From NZ13-RE01 sp049718665 (lineage in GTDB: Bacteria > Dictyoglomota > Dictyoglomia > Dictyoglomales > Dictyoglomaceae): a DNA stretch of 64,000 nucleotides. Within the stretch, counting starts at the first letter, position 1; each line of letters starts with the position of its first letter. A program made the translations under genes and the position numbers. The stretch covers positions 36,614-100,613 of the forward strand of contig JBNARO010000001.1 of NCBI GenBank assembly GCA_049718665.1, written 5' to 3'. Shown here piece after piece: positions 8,350 to 17,282 of this stretch. The notes under the pieces were generated by a model, which was not told the origin of the DNA, searched no databases, and saw only the letters and a program-made list of their open reading frames with translations.

Positions 8350-9462
8350 TCAGATAATTGCCACCTGAGAAGTAGGATCAAAAAGATGCATCTTTCTAAT
8401 ATCAAACATAACTTTAATCCTTTCTCCCATCTTTGCCTTTGTCTCAGAGCCTACTCTTGCTACAACACTTACTGGTCCCTCTACAAGATATAGGTATACT
8501 TCTGTTCCCATAGGCTCTAATACTTCAATCTTTAATTCTGCCACATCTTCAGGAATTATTTCCTCAGTCTTAATCAAAGATACATCGTAAATATGTTCTG
8601 GTCTTATTCCAAGAATTACTTTTTTCCCAAGATAGTTTTTTGCCTGTTCTGCAACAAAACCTTGCATATCCTGAGGAATTCCTAACTTTATACTCCCAAG
8701 GTCCAAAACTCTTGCATTTTCGTCTAATCTTGCATCAATAAAATTCATAGGAGGACTTCCAATAAATCCTGCTACAAAGATATTGTTTGGCTTTTCATAG
8801 ATGGCGAGAGGCTCATCTACTTGTTGAACTACTCCATCTTTCATAACTACAATACGATCACCCATAGTCATTGCTTCAGTTTGGTCGTGAGTGACATATA
8901 TAGTGGTTACTCCAAGACTTCTTTGAAGTTTCTTAAGTTCTGCTCTCATTTGGACTCTTAATTTAGCATCTAAGTTAGATAAAGGCTCGTCCATTAGGAA
9001 CACTTTAGGTTCACGAACAATAGCACGACCCAATGCTACTCTTTGTCTCTGTCCACCAGAAAGTTCTTTTGGCTTTCTCTTAAGAAGATTTTCAATACCT
9101 AACATTTCTGCTGCAGCTTTTACTCTTCTATCAATTTCATCTTTTGGGAACTTTCTTAGTTTTAATCCAAAAGCCATATTATCATATACTGTCATATGGG
9201 GATAAAGAGCATAATTTTGGAATACCATTGCAATATCTCTATCCTTTGGTGGCACATCATTAACCAATCTTCCGCCAATATATATTTTCCCTTCTGTAAC
9301 TTCTTCTAACCCTGCAATCATTCTTAGAGTAGTAGTTTTTCCACATCCTGAAGGTCCTACAAGAACAATAAACTCACGATCTTGAATATCAAGAGTAACA
9401 TTATTCACAGCAACAACATCGCCAAATTTTTTAGTTACTCCTTCGAGTTTTACATCTGCCAT
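8350..9462 (-). CDS. ugpC: Carbohydrate ABC transporter ATPase (MalK/UgpC/MsmX type)
   Basis: 370 residues, cytoplasmic ATPase that powers binding-protein-dependent sugar uptake. Nucleotide-binding domain: Walker A GPSGCGKTT at about 36-44, signature LSGGQRQR, Walker B VFLMDEPLSNLD, switch histidine in THDQTEA. A C-terminal TOBE regulatory domain (about 235-370) is typical of MalK. RBS AAGGAGG precedes the ATG. No permease or binding-protein gene lies nearby, so it is an orphan ATPase that probably serves several sugar transporters, as MsmX does in Bacillus. It lies 64 bases downstream of tRNA-Arg(CCT), with no terminator between. Confidence 0.93.
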   Translation of the reverse strand: MADVKLEGVTKKFGDVVAVNNVTLDIQDREFIVLVGPSGCGKTTTLRMIAGLEEVTEGKIYIGGRLVNDVPPKDRDIAMVFQNYALYPHMTVYDNMAFGLKLRKFPKDEIDRRVKAAAEMLGIENLLKRKPKELSGGQRQRVALGRAIVREPKVFLMDEPLSNLDAKLRVQMRAELKKLQRSLGVTTIYVTHDQTEAMTMGDRIVVMKDGVVQQVDEPLAIYEKPNNIFVAGFIGSPPMNFIDARLDENARVLDLGSIKLGIPQDMQGFVAEQAKNYLGKKVILGIRPEHIYDVSLIKTEEIIPEDVAELKIEVLEPMGTEVYLYLVEGPVSVVARVGSETKAKMGERIKVMFDIRKMHLFDPTSQVAII

Positions 9463-9526
9463 CTCTTAAACCTCCTTTAAAGTAAATTGTAATGAAGCAT
9501 GGGGTAAAATCAGAGTATTCAAAAGT

Positions 9527-9603
9527 TGGTGCGCCCGAAGGGACTCGAACCCCCGACACGCGGTTTAGGAAACCGCTGCTCTCTCCTACTGAGCTACGGG
9601 CGC
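9527..9603 (-). tRNA. tRNA-Arg (anticodon CCT)
   Basis: Acceptor GCGCCCG/CGGGCGC, anticodon stem GCGGT/ACCGC with loop TTCCTAA giving anticodon CCT (AGG codons), T-loop TTCGAGT, ACCA encoded. Lies 89 bases downstream of tRNA-Phe on the same strand; probably one transcript. Confidence 0.97.
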
Positions 9604-9692
9604 TTAAAGAGGAGAGAAAACATTTCTCAGAATTCACACAAAAATTTTTTATTTCCAATTATCTTTCTTTAACTAAGTTATTTTTTTATTTA

Positions 9693-9768
9693 TGGTGCGG
9701 ACGGGTGGAATCGAACCACCGACGCAGGGATTTTCAGTCCCTCGCTCTACCGACTGAGCTACGTCCGC
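9693..9768 (-). tRNA. tRNA-Phe (anticodon GAA)
   Basis: Acceptor GCGGACG/CGTCCGC, anticodon stem AGGGA/TCCCT with loop CTGAAAA giving anticodon GAA, T-loop TTCGATT, ACCA encoded. A strong promoter lies just upstream. Confidence 0.97.
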
Positions 9769-9781
9769 AACCTTTAAGAAA

Positions 9782-9810
9782 ATTATATCAGATGGAGTTT
9801 TATCTATCAA
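9782..9810 (-). promoter_or_regulatory. Sigma-A-type promoter for tRNA-Phe / tRNA-Arg / ABC ATPase
   Basis: On the minus strand, TTGATA (9805-9810), a 17-base spacer and TATAAT (9782-9787). The -10 ends 13 bases before the tRNA-Phe 5' end. Confidence 0.85.
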
Positions 9811-9816
9811 GTATAT

Positions 9817-10188
9817 TTAGTCTTTTTTTATTGGAATAATTAGTTTCTGCCCTACAAATAATCTATTAGGATCTTTAAGATTATTAATTCTTGCCAATTC
9901 CTTCCAATCGATGGAATATTTCTTAGCAATTCCTATGGTAGTATCTCCTACTTTTACCTCATAAATAATTTGCGTATAAGTTTCTTTATTTTGTTTCTCA
10001 TTTTTTTCCTCTTTTACTATATTTTGTTTAGGTGGTTTAATAACTTCTACCCTTTTTTCAGGAGCTTTAATTTCTTCGCTCTTAGAGATCTGTGGCATTC
10101 TTTCTATGGAAAATAATTGGCTTGCAAGGAAAACAATCAAAAGAAAACTTATTGTATATATTAAAACTTCTCTAAAAAATCTTCTCAT
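9817..10188 (-). CDS. Membrane-anchored LysM domain protein
   Basis: 123 residues. One N-terminal membrane segment or uncleaved signal (about 8-26), a charged Lys/Glu linker, then a single LysM domain at about 77-120. The domain starts YEVKVGDTTIGIAKKY and ends GQKLIIPIK. LysM binds peptidoglycan, so the protein likely sits at the inner membrane facing the wall. The start overlaps the end of the Ca2+-ATPase gene by 17 bases, placing it last in the HNH-MscS-ATPase operon. No catalytic domain is present. Confidence 0.8.
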   Translation of the reverse strand: MRRFFREVLIYTISFLLIVFLASQLFSIERMPQISKSEEIKAPEKRVEVIKPPKQNIVKEEKNEKQNKETYTQIIYEVKVGDTTIGIAKKYSIDWKELARINNLKDPNRLFVGQKLIIPIKKD

Positions 10189-12769
10189 ATATCTTCCTCA
10201 AAAGAAATTTATATATTGGAAGCATAGAAACAGCTATTACTATTAAAAGCTTCTCTAAATCTAAATATTCCAGCTTAAAGAAACTTCTTCCAAAACTTGT
10301 GTAAAGAATTACCAATTGTAAAAGGAAGGACAGTAAAATAGATAAGCTTAGGTAAATATTAGAGAAAGCATCTTTAATAATGCTTTTTCTTCTTCCCAGA
10401 GATAAAGCTAAGGCTTGGAATAGTTGGGCAAATACAAGTCCTGAGAAGGCTAAGGTTCTTGCCAAGTTTATATTATTAAAAGTTAATCCCCAATAAAATA
10501 GAGATAAAGAAGCAATTCCCATAAAGATTCCATCAATTAATAGTTTTTTCCAAGTTTCTTTAGTCAATATTCCCTCATTTATAGACCGAGGTTTTCTTTC
10601 CATTATATCCTTTTCAGCAGGTTCCACTCCTAAAGCTAAAGCGGGAAAACCATCGGTTATTAAGTTTATCCAAAGTAGTTCCAAAGGAGTCAAAGGTAAG
10701 GGAAATCTTAATAATATACTTAATCCTACTACAAAAATCTCACTTAAATTACAAGAAAAGAGGTAGTATGTTACTTTCCTTATGTTATCAAAAATTCTTC
10801 TTCCCTCTTCTACAGCTTTTACAATAGTAGCAAAACTATCATCAAGTAAAACTAAATCAGACGCCTCTCTCGCCACTTCTGTTCCTCTTTGACCCATACT
10901 TATTCCAATATCCGCCATCTTGAGTGCAGGAGCATCATTTACACCATCTCCTGTCATTGCTACTACCTCACCTTTTTCTTTTAATCTTTTTACTATCTCC
11001 ATCTTATGTTCAGGAAGAACCCGAGAAAAGAGAGCAACTTTATCCCAAGCAATCCTATTGAAAGCCTTTTCACTATTTAGTTCTTCTCCTTGATATGAAA
11101 CTCTATTTTCCACATCTATCCCAAGATCTTTTGCAATCTTTTTTGCAGTCCATATATAATCACCTGTAACAATTATCGGTCTAATTCCCGCATGAGAACA
11201 TAAATCAAAAGCTTCTTTTATTCCCTCCCTTAATGGATCTAAAAAGGCAACAAATCCTAAAAAAGTAAGATTTTCTTCTAAGTTTTCTAAATCATAATCC
11301 TCCATAATTCTTTTTGCTACTCCTAAGACTCTAAGACCTTCCTTTGCTAATTCTATTTGTCTTTCTGTCAATTTCTTCTTTAATTCTTCATCTAATGGGA
11401 TAATAGTCTTATCTATTTTCACATATTTACTTCTCTGAAGTATTCCTTCAGGAGCTCCCTTAGTAACTAAAAGATATTTATCATTGTCTTTGTAAAGAAC
11501 ACTGACTCTTTTTCTTTGAGAGTCAAAGGGAATTTCTTTTATCTTTTCCCTATTGTTTGATATTCTATCTAAAATGCCTAAATTCTCGCCAGCCCTAAAA
11601 AGGGCAATTTCCAATGGATCTCCCAAGAAATTTCCTTCCTTTTTTCTAACATTACTACACAAAATTGCGCTTTCCAATATTTCATAAACTTGTGATCTAA
11701 AATTAGAAAAATCATTTCTATTGTAAACCCTTTTTGGAAGACCTATTTTGACTAACTCCATTCTGTTTTCTGTTAACGTCCCTGTCTTATCAGTACATAT
11801 TACTGTAGTTGCACCAAGAGCTTCTACTGCAGAAAGTCTTCTCACTACTGCCTTCCTTTTTGCCATCTCTTGAACTCCTAAGGCTAACAAAATAGTAATC
11901 ACTGTAGGCAGTCCTTCAGGAATTGCTGCTACTGCCAAGCTAACCGAAGTCATAAACATCTCAAAAAATTCTCTTTTTTGTATAATTCCAATTCCTAAAA
12001 GGACAAAGATTAAAAGTAGTATAAGAATAGAGATTTGTTTTCCTAATTTTTCCAGTTCTCTTTGTAATGGAGTAGGTTCTTCCTTCATTTCAGAGAGCAT
12101 TTTTGCAATCCTTCCAAGAGCGGTATTTTCACCAATTTCTACCACTACTCCTTTACCTTTTCCTGAGATTATATATGTCCCCTTAAATCCCATATTATAC
12201 TGCTCTCCTAAATCTAACTTTCCTTCCCCAACAAAATTAGCGTCTTTTCTTACCGCTTCTGATTCTCCTGTTAATATAGACTCATCTACCTGAAGATAAC
12301 TTGTCTCAATGAATCTAACATCTGCAGGAATTTTTTCCCCCTCTTCTAAAAGAACAATATCTCCAGGAACCAGCTCTTCTAAGGAGATTTCTTTTATTTC
12401 TCCTTCTCTTATAACTTTTACCAGAGGATTTGTTAATGCTTTTATAGAAACTAAGGTTTTTTCTGCCTTAAATTCTTGAGAAGCCCCCAAAATTGCATTT
12501 ATTAAAACAATGATAAATATAGCAATAGCATCTTTAATTTCTCCCAAGAGTAAAGATATAAAGGTAGCACTAAGAAGAATTATAGTAAGAAATTCTTTAA
12601 ACTGATTTAGAAAAAGGCGGAAAAAACTGGATGGAGGTTTCTCTGGTAAAGTATTTTTCCCATATATTTTTTGCCTTTCTTTAACTTCCTTTTCTGATAG
12701 ACCTTTTTCAGAATCAGTTTTTAACTCTCGAATTACTTCTTCTATTTTCAAATTACTCCAGTTTCTCAT
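10172..12769 (-). CDS. P-type Ca2+-transporting ATPase (type IIA)
   Basis: 865 residues. N-terminal cation-ATPase domain, actuator motif TGES near 167, phosphorylated Asp327 in DKTGTLT, and hinge motif TGDGVNDAP. Ca2+-site residues of the SERCA class are present: PEGLP at 284-288 (M4), NLSE (M5) and NLITDG (M6). About ten membrane segments are visible. It exports Ca2+ (possibly Mn2+) from the cytoplasm using ATP. It follows the MscS gene by 15 bases in one operon, a grouping that suggests ion and osmotic homeostasis. Confidence 0.9.
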   Translation of the reverse strand: MRNWSNLKIEEVIRELKTDSEKGLSEKEVKERQKIYGKNTLPEKPPSSFFRLFLNQFKEFLTIILLSATFISLLLGEIKDAIAIFIIVLINAILGASQEFKAEKTLVSIKALTNPLVKVIREGEIKEISLEELVPGDIVLLEEGEKIPADVRFIETSYLQVDESILTGESEAVRKDANFVGEGKLDLGEQYNMGFKGTYIISGKGKGVVVEIGENTALGRIAKMLSEMKEEPTPLQRELEKLGKQISILILLLIFVLLGIGIIQKREFFEMFMTSVSLAVAAIPEGLPTVITILLALGVQEMAKRKAVVRRLSAVEALGATTVICTDKTGTLTENRMELVKIGLPKRVYNRNDFSNFRSQVYEILESAILCSNVRKKEGNFLGDPLEIALFRAGENLGILDRISNNREKIKEIPFDSQRKRVSVLYKDNDKYLLVTKGAPEGILQRSKYVKIDKTIIPLDEELKKKLTERQIELAKEGLRVLGVAKRIMEDYDLENLEENLTFLGFVAFLDPLREGIKEAFDLCSHAGIRPIIVTGDYIWTAKKIAKDLGIDVENRVSYQGEELNSEKAFNRIAWDKVALFSRVLPEHKMEIVKRLKEKGEVVAMTGDGVNDAPALKMADIGISMGQRGTEVAREASDLVLLDDSFATIVKAVEEGRRIFDNIRKVTYYLFSCNLSEIFVVGLSILLRFPLPLTPLELLWINLITDGFPALALGVEPAEKDIMERKPRSINEGILTKETWKKLLIDGIFMGIASLSLFYWGLTFNNINLARTLAFSGLVFAQLFQALALSLGRRKSIIKDAFSNIYLSLSILLSFLLQLVILYTSFGRSFFKLEYLDLEKLLIVIAVSMLPIYKFLLRKIYEKIF

Positions 12770-12784
12770 ATCTCTCCCCCTTTA

Positions 12785-13597
12785 TTATATCTTGTCTATT
12801 AGCTCCATCTCTTCCAGTTTTGTCAATAATTCTAATCTTAATTCCCTCTCAATTCTCCATCTTTCTCCCGCTTTTGTTTTCATAACAACTAATACTTCAT
12901 AGCCACCTCCACCATATCCTGTTATACCCAAAACCTTTGGCTCATCTAATACTTCTTTATTCCTTTCTTTTATTCTTTCCGCTATTTCTTTTACAATCTC
13001 CAATCCCTTCTTAGGAGACAATTTATAAGGAAGAAGTAATTTTACTACTGCATTGTTATATTCTGCCCCATAATTTCTTATTATATTTATTTGTCCGTTA
13101 GGAATTACGTAGAGAGTTCCATCAAAAGACCTTAATTTTGTAGAACGAATACTTATATCTTCAACTGTTCCTTCTATTCCCCCTATTTCTACAAAATCTC
13201 CTACATTAAGAGCTCTTTCCAAAAGTAGAAAAAATCCAGAAATAAAATCTCTTACTAAGCTTTGGGCTCCAAAGGCTAAAGCAAAGCTTACAATTCCTAA
13301 ACTTGCTAATATAGTTTTTGCTTCAAGACCCGCAAAATTTAAAAGGATCAAAATTACGGATAAGATAAAAGCATATCTTAATAGATTTTCTAAAAGTCTA
13401 TGAAAAGTTAAAATACTTCTTCTTTGAGATTCTGGGATTTCCTTCTTAAGGGCAAGATTTAAAGATCTTCTAATCAATCTATTAAAGAATGTATAAAAGA
13501 TAAAAGCAGTAAGAATATATAAAAATGATGGCAAAGCTTTTTGAAGAAAAATATTAACCTTCTGAGTCCACAAAGAAATATTTACGCCATTCAGCAT
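12785..13597 (-). CDS. MscS-family mechanosensitive ion channel
   Basis: 270 residues. About three membrane segments in the first 115 residues; the pore-lining TM3 is Gly/Ala-rich (ILASLGIVSFALAFGAQ). The Sm-like beta domain follows (GDFVEIGGIEGTVEDISIR), then the C-terminal alpha/beta cage. Opens under membrane tension to release solutes during osmotic down-shock. The chosen ATG lies inside the end of the HNH gene (44-base overlap), with only a weak GGGAAG site. The overlap implies coupling but leaves the exact start open. Confidence 0.87.
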   Translation of the reverse strand: MLNGVNISLWTQKVNIFLQKALPSFLYILTAFIFYTFFNRLIRRSLNLALKKEIPESQRRSILTFHRLLENLLRYAFILSVILILLNFAGLEAKTILASLGIVSFALAFGAQSLVRDFISGFFLLLERALNVGDFVEIGGIEGTVEDISIRSTKLRSFDGTLYVIPNGQINIIRNYGAEYNNAVVKLLLPYKLSPKKGLEIVKEIAERIKERNKEVLDEPKVLGITGYGGGGYEVLVVMKTKAGERWRIERELRLELLTKLEEMELIDKI

Positions 13598-14081
13598 TTT
13601 CTTCCCTTTCCAAATAACGAGTAAGTCTAAAATATGGTATATATTTTGGAGGCTTTGGCTCTCTTATTAGTTTCATATTTGCTTCTTCTAATGTTTTATC
13701 ACCTTTCTTTTTATTACATTCTTTACACGCACAAACTAAGTTTTCCCATACAGATTTTCCACCTAACCTTTTAGGAATTACATGGTCAATAGTCATTTCT
13801 CCATCCTTTCTCCCACAATACTGACAGGTATAATTATCTCTAATAAAAATCCCTTTCCTTGAGAGTTTTAACTCCAAACGAGGTCTCTTTACATAATATA
13901 AAAGTCTTATAACTGACGGGATAACGAAATAAGTAGAAGGAGTAGTAATAATTCCACTATTTTCTTCTACCACTTCTGCCTTTTTCTGAATAATAAGGGA
14001 CAATGCCCTTTTTACTCCACAAACATCCAAGGGCTCATAATTACTATTTAATACCAATACTTTACTTTCCAAGGTTTTCAT
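13554..14081 (-). CDS. HNH endonuclease domain protein
   Basis: 175 residues. The N-terminal 75 residues are those of the widespread stand-alone HNH family (VLNSNYEPLDV). The HNH core with zinc ribbon follows: CQYCG, then TIDHVIPKRLGG, then ENLVCACKECNKKKG. It is a predicted Mg2+-dependent nuclease, common as a single chromosomal copy and of unknown role; nothing here indicates a mobile intron or restriction partner. A TATAAT on the minus strand at 14097-14102 is only 15 bases before the ATG, so the leader would be very short. Confidence 0.83.
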   Translation of the reverse strand: MKTLESKVLVLNSNYEPLDVCGVKRALSLIIQKKAEVVEENSGIITTPSTYFVIPSVIRLLYYVKRPRLELKLSRKGIFIRDNYTCQYCGRKDGEMTIDHVIPKRLGGKSVWENLVCACKECNKKKGDKTLEEANMKLIREPKPPKYIPYFRLTRYLEREENAEWRKYFFVDSEG

Positions 14082-14107
14082 ATCCCAATTGCATTTATTA
14101 TATCATA

Positions 14108-15487
14108 TTAATAAGCTCCCTTTCCAAGAATAACAGAGGGTATAGTTTTCAGTATAATTTTCAAATCTAAGGCTAAGGACCAATTTTGAATATAATATAA
14201 ATCTAATTGAATTCTTCGGGCATAATCTACATCACTCCTTCCACTAACCTGCCAAAGTCCAGTAAGTCCCGGCTTCACCCTTAAAATTTCTTCAGCAAAA
14301 GGACCATACTTTAAAAGTTCTTTTCTCACTACAGGTCTTGGTCCTACAATACTCATCTCTCCTTTTAAAATATTAAAAAGCTGAGGAATTTCGTCCAAAC
14401 TCCATTTCCTAAGAAACTTTCCTACCCTCGTAACTCTTGGGTCTTCTTTTAACTTGAAATTCTTTTCAAACTCTAATTTTAATTGAGGATTACTTTCTAA
14501 AATCTTATCAGCATCTTTATACATAGTCCTAAATTTCCATATGTATATATCTTTTCCATATCTTCCAACCCTTTTATGTTTAAAGATAACAGGTCCTTCA
14601 GAATCCAATTTTATCAAGAGAGATATGATAATAATCAAGGGGAGAAAAAAAATAAGACCAAAAGTTGCAAAAATAATATCTATAATTTCCTTTATGTATC
14701 CTTGCCATCCCTCAAGATTAGAAGACTGAATCCTTACAACAGGAATACCACTTATCTCATCAAATATAATCTTAGAACCAAAAAGAAGATAAAGCTCAGG
14801 AACTACTTTAACTACAATTCCCTTTTTTCTTGATATTTCTAACAGATATAATATTTCTTCATTTTTAATGGGATGAGTTATTATAATCTCATGGAAATCT
14901 CCCATTCTATCCAAGTAATCCTTCAAACAAGAAACATGAGGAATATTTTTATATAATCTATATCCTGTCCAAGGATTTTTCTTCCAGAAATCTATGAGAA
15001 TATTTGCTATTTCATTTTCCCCTACTAAAAGAATCTTAGTTATACTTTTCTCAAATCTAAATAGTCCCCATCTTAATAAGAAAAAAATTATCCTGTTTAA
15101 AAAGGAAAGAAAAAGAGCAGAAAATCCTGTAAGGACAAAAATTAGGCGGGAAAAGGAAAAATCTCTATAAAAGAAGGAAAGAAAGGATAAAGTGAAAATC
15201 CCTAAGGAAACAGATAAAAATATAGGCTTAAAGGAAAAATAATTTTTTAAATCGTAGGCTCTATTCCAAAAAAGAAGGAAAAGAGAGAGTATTGCAAAAA
15301 AAATAGATAAATAAAAATAATAAGGATAAAAAACAGGAAAATCAGTTTCTGGAAGATAAAGTTCTGGAATTTTTATTAAAAAATTGAATCTAATATAATA
15401 AGCCAATGGCACAGAAAATATTAGACTAAAGAAGTCTAATAAAATTAGAAAAAGGAGCCATAATGTTTCTCTTCTTTCTCTTTCCAT
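14108..15487 (-). CDS. Polyprenyl-phosphate sugar-1-phosphate transferase (exopolysaccharide initiation)
   Basis: 459 residues, WbaP/CpsE-like. Four or five N-terminal membrane segments (about 10-140), a CoA-binding-like middle region (ILLVGENEIAN at about 151), one more membrane helix near 270, and the catalytic bacterial sugar transferase domain at 265-459 (KHKRVGRYGK, KFRTMYKDAD, SLDEIPQL, VGPRP, PGLTGLWQVSGR). It moves hexose-1-phosphate from a nucleotide sugar onto undecaprenyl phosphate, the first step of exopolysaccharide or O-antigen synthesis. No other glycosyltransferases follow in this window. It has a textbook promoter of its own. Confidence 0.9.
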   Translation of the reverse strand: MERERRETLWLLFLILLDFFSLIFSVPLAYYIRFNFLIKIPELYLPETDFPVFYPYYFYLSIFFAILSLFLLFWNRAYDLKNYFSFKPIFLSVSLGIFTLSFLSFFYRDFSFSRLIFVLTGFSALFLSFLNRIIFFLLRWGLFRFEKSITKILLVGENEIANILIDFWKKNPWTGYRLYKNIPHVSCLKDYLDRMGDFHEIIITHPIKNEEILYLLEISRKKGIVVKVVPELYLLFGSKIIFDEISGIPVVRIQSSNLEGWQGYIKEIIDIIFATFGLIFFLPLIIIISLLIKLDSEGPVIFKHKRVGRYGKDIYIWKFRTMYKDADKILESNPQLKLEFEKNFKLKEDPRVTRVGKFLRKWSLDEIPQLFNILKGEMSIVGPRPVVRKELLKYGPFAEEILRVKPGLTGLWQVSGRSDVDYARRIQLDLYYIQNWSLALDLKIILKTIPSVILGKGAY

Positions 15488-15493
15488 TTTTGC

Positions 15494-15522
15494 TTGCTTT
15501 ATTTTTCTTTTTGGATTATAAA
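15494..15522 (+). promoter_or_regulatory. Promoter for the OMP-like/LolA-like pair
   Basis: TTGCTT (15494-15499), a 17-base spacer and TATAAA (15517-15522). The -10 overlaps, on the opposite strand, the -10 of the divergent sugar-transferase promoter. Confidence 0.65.
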
Positions 15523-15543
15523 AAGAAAAGGAAAGAATGTCAA
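15515..15543 (-). promoter_or_regulatory. Consensus sigma-A promoter for the sugar transferase
   Basis: On the minus strand, TTGACA (15538-15543), a 17-base spacer and TATAAT (15515-15520): a perfect match to the sigma-70 consensus, 28 bases before the ATG. Confidence 0.85.
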
Positions 15544-15560
15544 AAATTTAGGAGGATCTT

Positions 15561-16544
15561 ATGAAGAGAATTTTGATATTTTTCTTAGCATTTCTTCTTT
15601 TAATATCAAATCTTTGGGCAAGTGAATGGGGAATATTAGAATTAAAAACTGAAGTATCTTCAGGGAATAATAAAACTTTGCAAAGTTATAGCTTTCTTTT
15701 AGAAAAATGGTGGGGAGATTCTCTGGGAATTAGCATGAATTTTAGCTACGAGAACTACCTAAAATATAGATTGGGAATGCAGACTCCATATATAAGGGGA
15801 ATATATGGAAGCTTTTACCCTAATTTAAATTTCTATACAAAATATCTTAATTTCAGAGGACTATTCTTAGGTCTTTATATTTTACAAGATGAAGTTTATT
15901 TTTTAACAGGAGAAGATTTATCTACAACTTCCAAAATAAATACCTTAGGATGGCAAAGAACCTTTACTCCTCATAATTTAGGAAATTTCTCTATCACTTC
16001 TTATGGAGAAAACTATATCTTAGACATAAATCTTCTTCAAAAATATAATCTTCCCTTAGGAATCTGTTATTCTTCTGAAGAACTTTCTTTCCTTATAAAA
16101 AATTCTCAAATTTATCTTAGTGGAGTAATTAAAGGGGAAATAACTCTTGGAAATTTCTCCTTGAAAGGATATTTAGGAACAAACCATTCTCAAAATTTAG
16201 ATCTATCAGATATTAAGCCTGGAGAATTCGGAGGAGAAATATCTTTGAAAGCCCCATTATCTTTAAATATTTTAAATGGATTATCTGTAGGATACTTTCA
16301 AAATTTTGACAACGGAGTAGGGAGGCTAAAACTTGGAAATTCCTTAGAATGGAAGATTTCTGATTATCTGAATATAGAATCTTCTTCCTATTTAGAATAT
16401 CTATTTAGTTCTCCGGAAGAATATACCTTCTCTCAGAGTATTCAAGTAAATCTTCCTACCATGGAGGGATCCTTAGTGGGAAGTATATATTGGAAAAAGG
16501 ATGAAAATCAAACGATAGGTTTAAAAATATCTTACCAATTTTAG
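15561..16544 (+). CDS. Exported beta-barrel-like protein, probable outer-membrane protein
   Basis: 327 residues, family not recognised. A signal peptide is clear (MKR, a hydrophobic core, cleavage near LWAS, about residue 21). The rest is rich in short alternating polar/hydrophobic strands with many Gly, Ser, Tyr and Asn residues and ends in ISYQF, the aromatic C-terminal residue typical of outer-membrane barrels. RBS AGGAGG precedes the ATG. The stop is 12 bases from a LolA-like gene, so both products are probably envelope factors. A periplasmic beta-rich protein is the main alternative. Confidence 0.65.
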   Translation: MKRILIFFLAFLLLISNLWASEWGILELKTEVSSGNNKTLQSYSFLLEKWWGDSLGISMNFSYENYLKYRLGMQTPYIRGIYGSFYPNLNFYTKYLNFRGLFLGLYILQDEVYFLTGEDLSTTSKINTLGWQRTFTPHNLGNFSITSYGENYILDINLLQKYNLPLGICYSSEELSFLIKNSQIYLSGVIKGEITLGNFSLKGYLGTNHSQNLDLSDIKPGEFGGEISLKAPLSLNILNGLSVGYFQNFDNGVGRLKLGNSLEWKISDYLNIESSSYLEYLFSSPEEYTFSQSIQVNLPTMEGSLVGSIYWKKDENQTIGLKISYQF

Positions 16545-16556
16545 GAGGTTTTAAAG

Positions 16557-17282
16557 ATGAAAAGGCTTTTCTCAATCATATTAATTTTAGCTATATTAAC
16601 AACCCCTATTTTCTCACAAGTTTCTGGAGAGTCTTTAATTAAAGACTTATATCAGAAATGGAGTTCTATAAAAGATCTTCAAATGAAATTTTCTATTACT
16701 CTATATACTTATTCCACTAAAGGAGAAAGTTTATCTCAAAAAATGACTATGGAAATGTTATATATTTCTCAACCTCAAGTTTTAAGGATTAATTTTTTAG
16801 AGCCTGCCCTTTTTGCGGGTCAAATTGTTCTTTTAGATTCTGAGAAAAAATTAATGAGAATTTACATTCCTTCTACAAAACAAATTATGGAAAGTGAATT
16901 AACACAAACTTCTACTTTTACCGCTTCTCTCTTTAATATCCCAGGAGTTAGTGGAAAGGAAGAAGGTTTTACTTTTGATGTAACAGAAACCATAGAGAAA
17001 AATCAAAAAATATATAAAATAACAGGAAAACCTAATACTCCTGAATTAAAAACTATAATGTCCTATTTTGAGCTTTTCATTAGTAAAGATGAATTAAAAC
17101 CACTAAGATTTAAAATGTATGATATTGAGCAACGGCTATATATGGATATAATCTGGTTAGAGATTAAAATAAATCAAAATTTATCTCTAAATAAAATAAG
17201 AACATTACCTCAGGGAAAAGCTATAAAACAAAAAGAATTACAAAACATTACTCCTCTTCCCTTCTTTGCTCCCGCAAAATAG
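16557..17282 (+). CDS. LolA-like outer-membrane lipoprotein carrier/sorting protein
   Basis: 241 residues. Signal peptide (about 1-20, ending TPIFSQ), then a LolA/LolB-type half-barrel: SIKDLQMKFSITLYT, LYISQPQVLRINF, VLLDSEKKLMRIYIPSTKQ. Such proteins ferry lipoproteins or lipids across the periplasm. Similarity is at the level of strand pattern and spacing, so the true cargo is unknown. RBS AGGAGG lies 8 bases before the ATG. The gene ends inside a perfect hairpin that also contains the stop codon of the convergent kinase gene. Confidence 0.72.
   Translation: MKRLFSIILILAILTTPIFSQVSGESLIKDLYQKWSSIKDLQMKFSITLYTYSTKGESLSQKMTMEMLYISQPQVLRINFLEPALFAGQIVLLDSEKKLMRIYIPSTKQIMESELTQTSTFTASLFNIPGVSGKEEGFTFDVTETIEKNQKIYKITGKPNTPELKTIMSYFELFISKDELKPLRFKMYDIEQRLYMDIIWLEIKINQNLSLNKIRTLPQGKAIKQKELQNITPLPFFAPAK

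Noticed and set aside
9431..9839. Open frames on both strands over the two tRNA genes
   Set aside because: They run straight through tRNA-Arg and tRNA-Phe; their peptides are translations of tRNA sequence.
13554..14081. HNH gene as a mobile intron or homing endonuclease
   Set aside because: It is a common stand-alone chromosomal family, in an operon with no split host gene or repeats.
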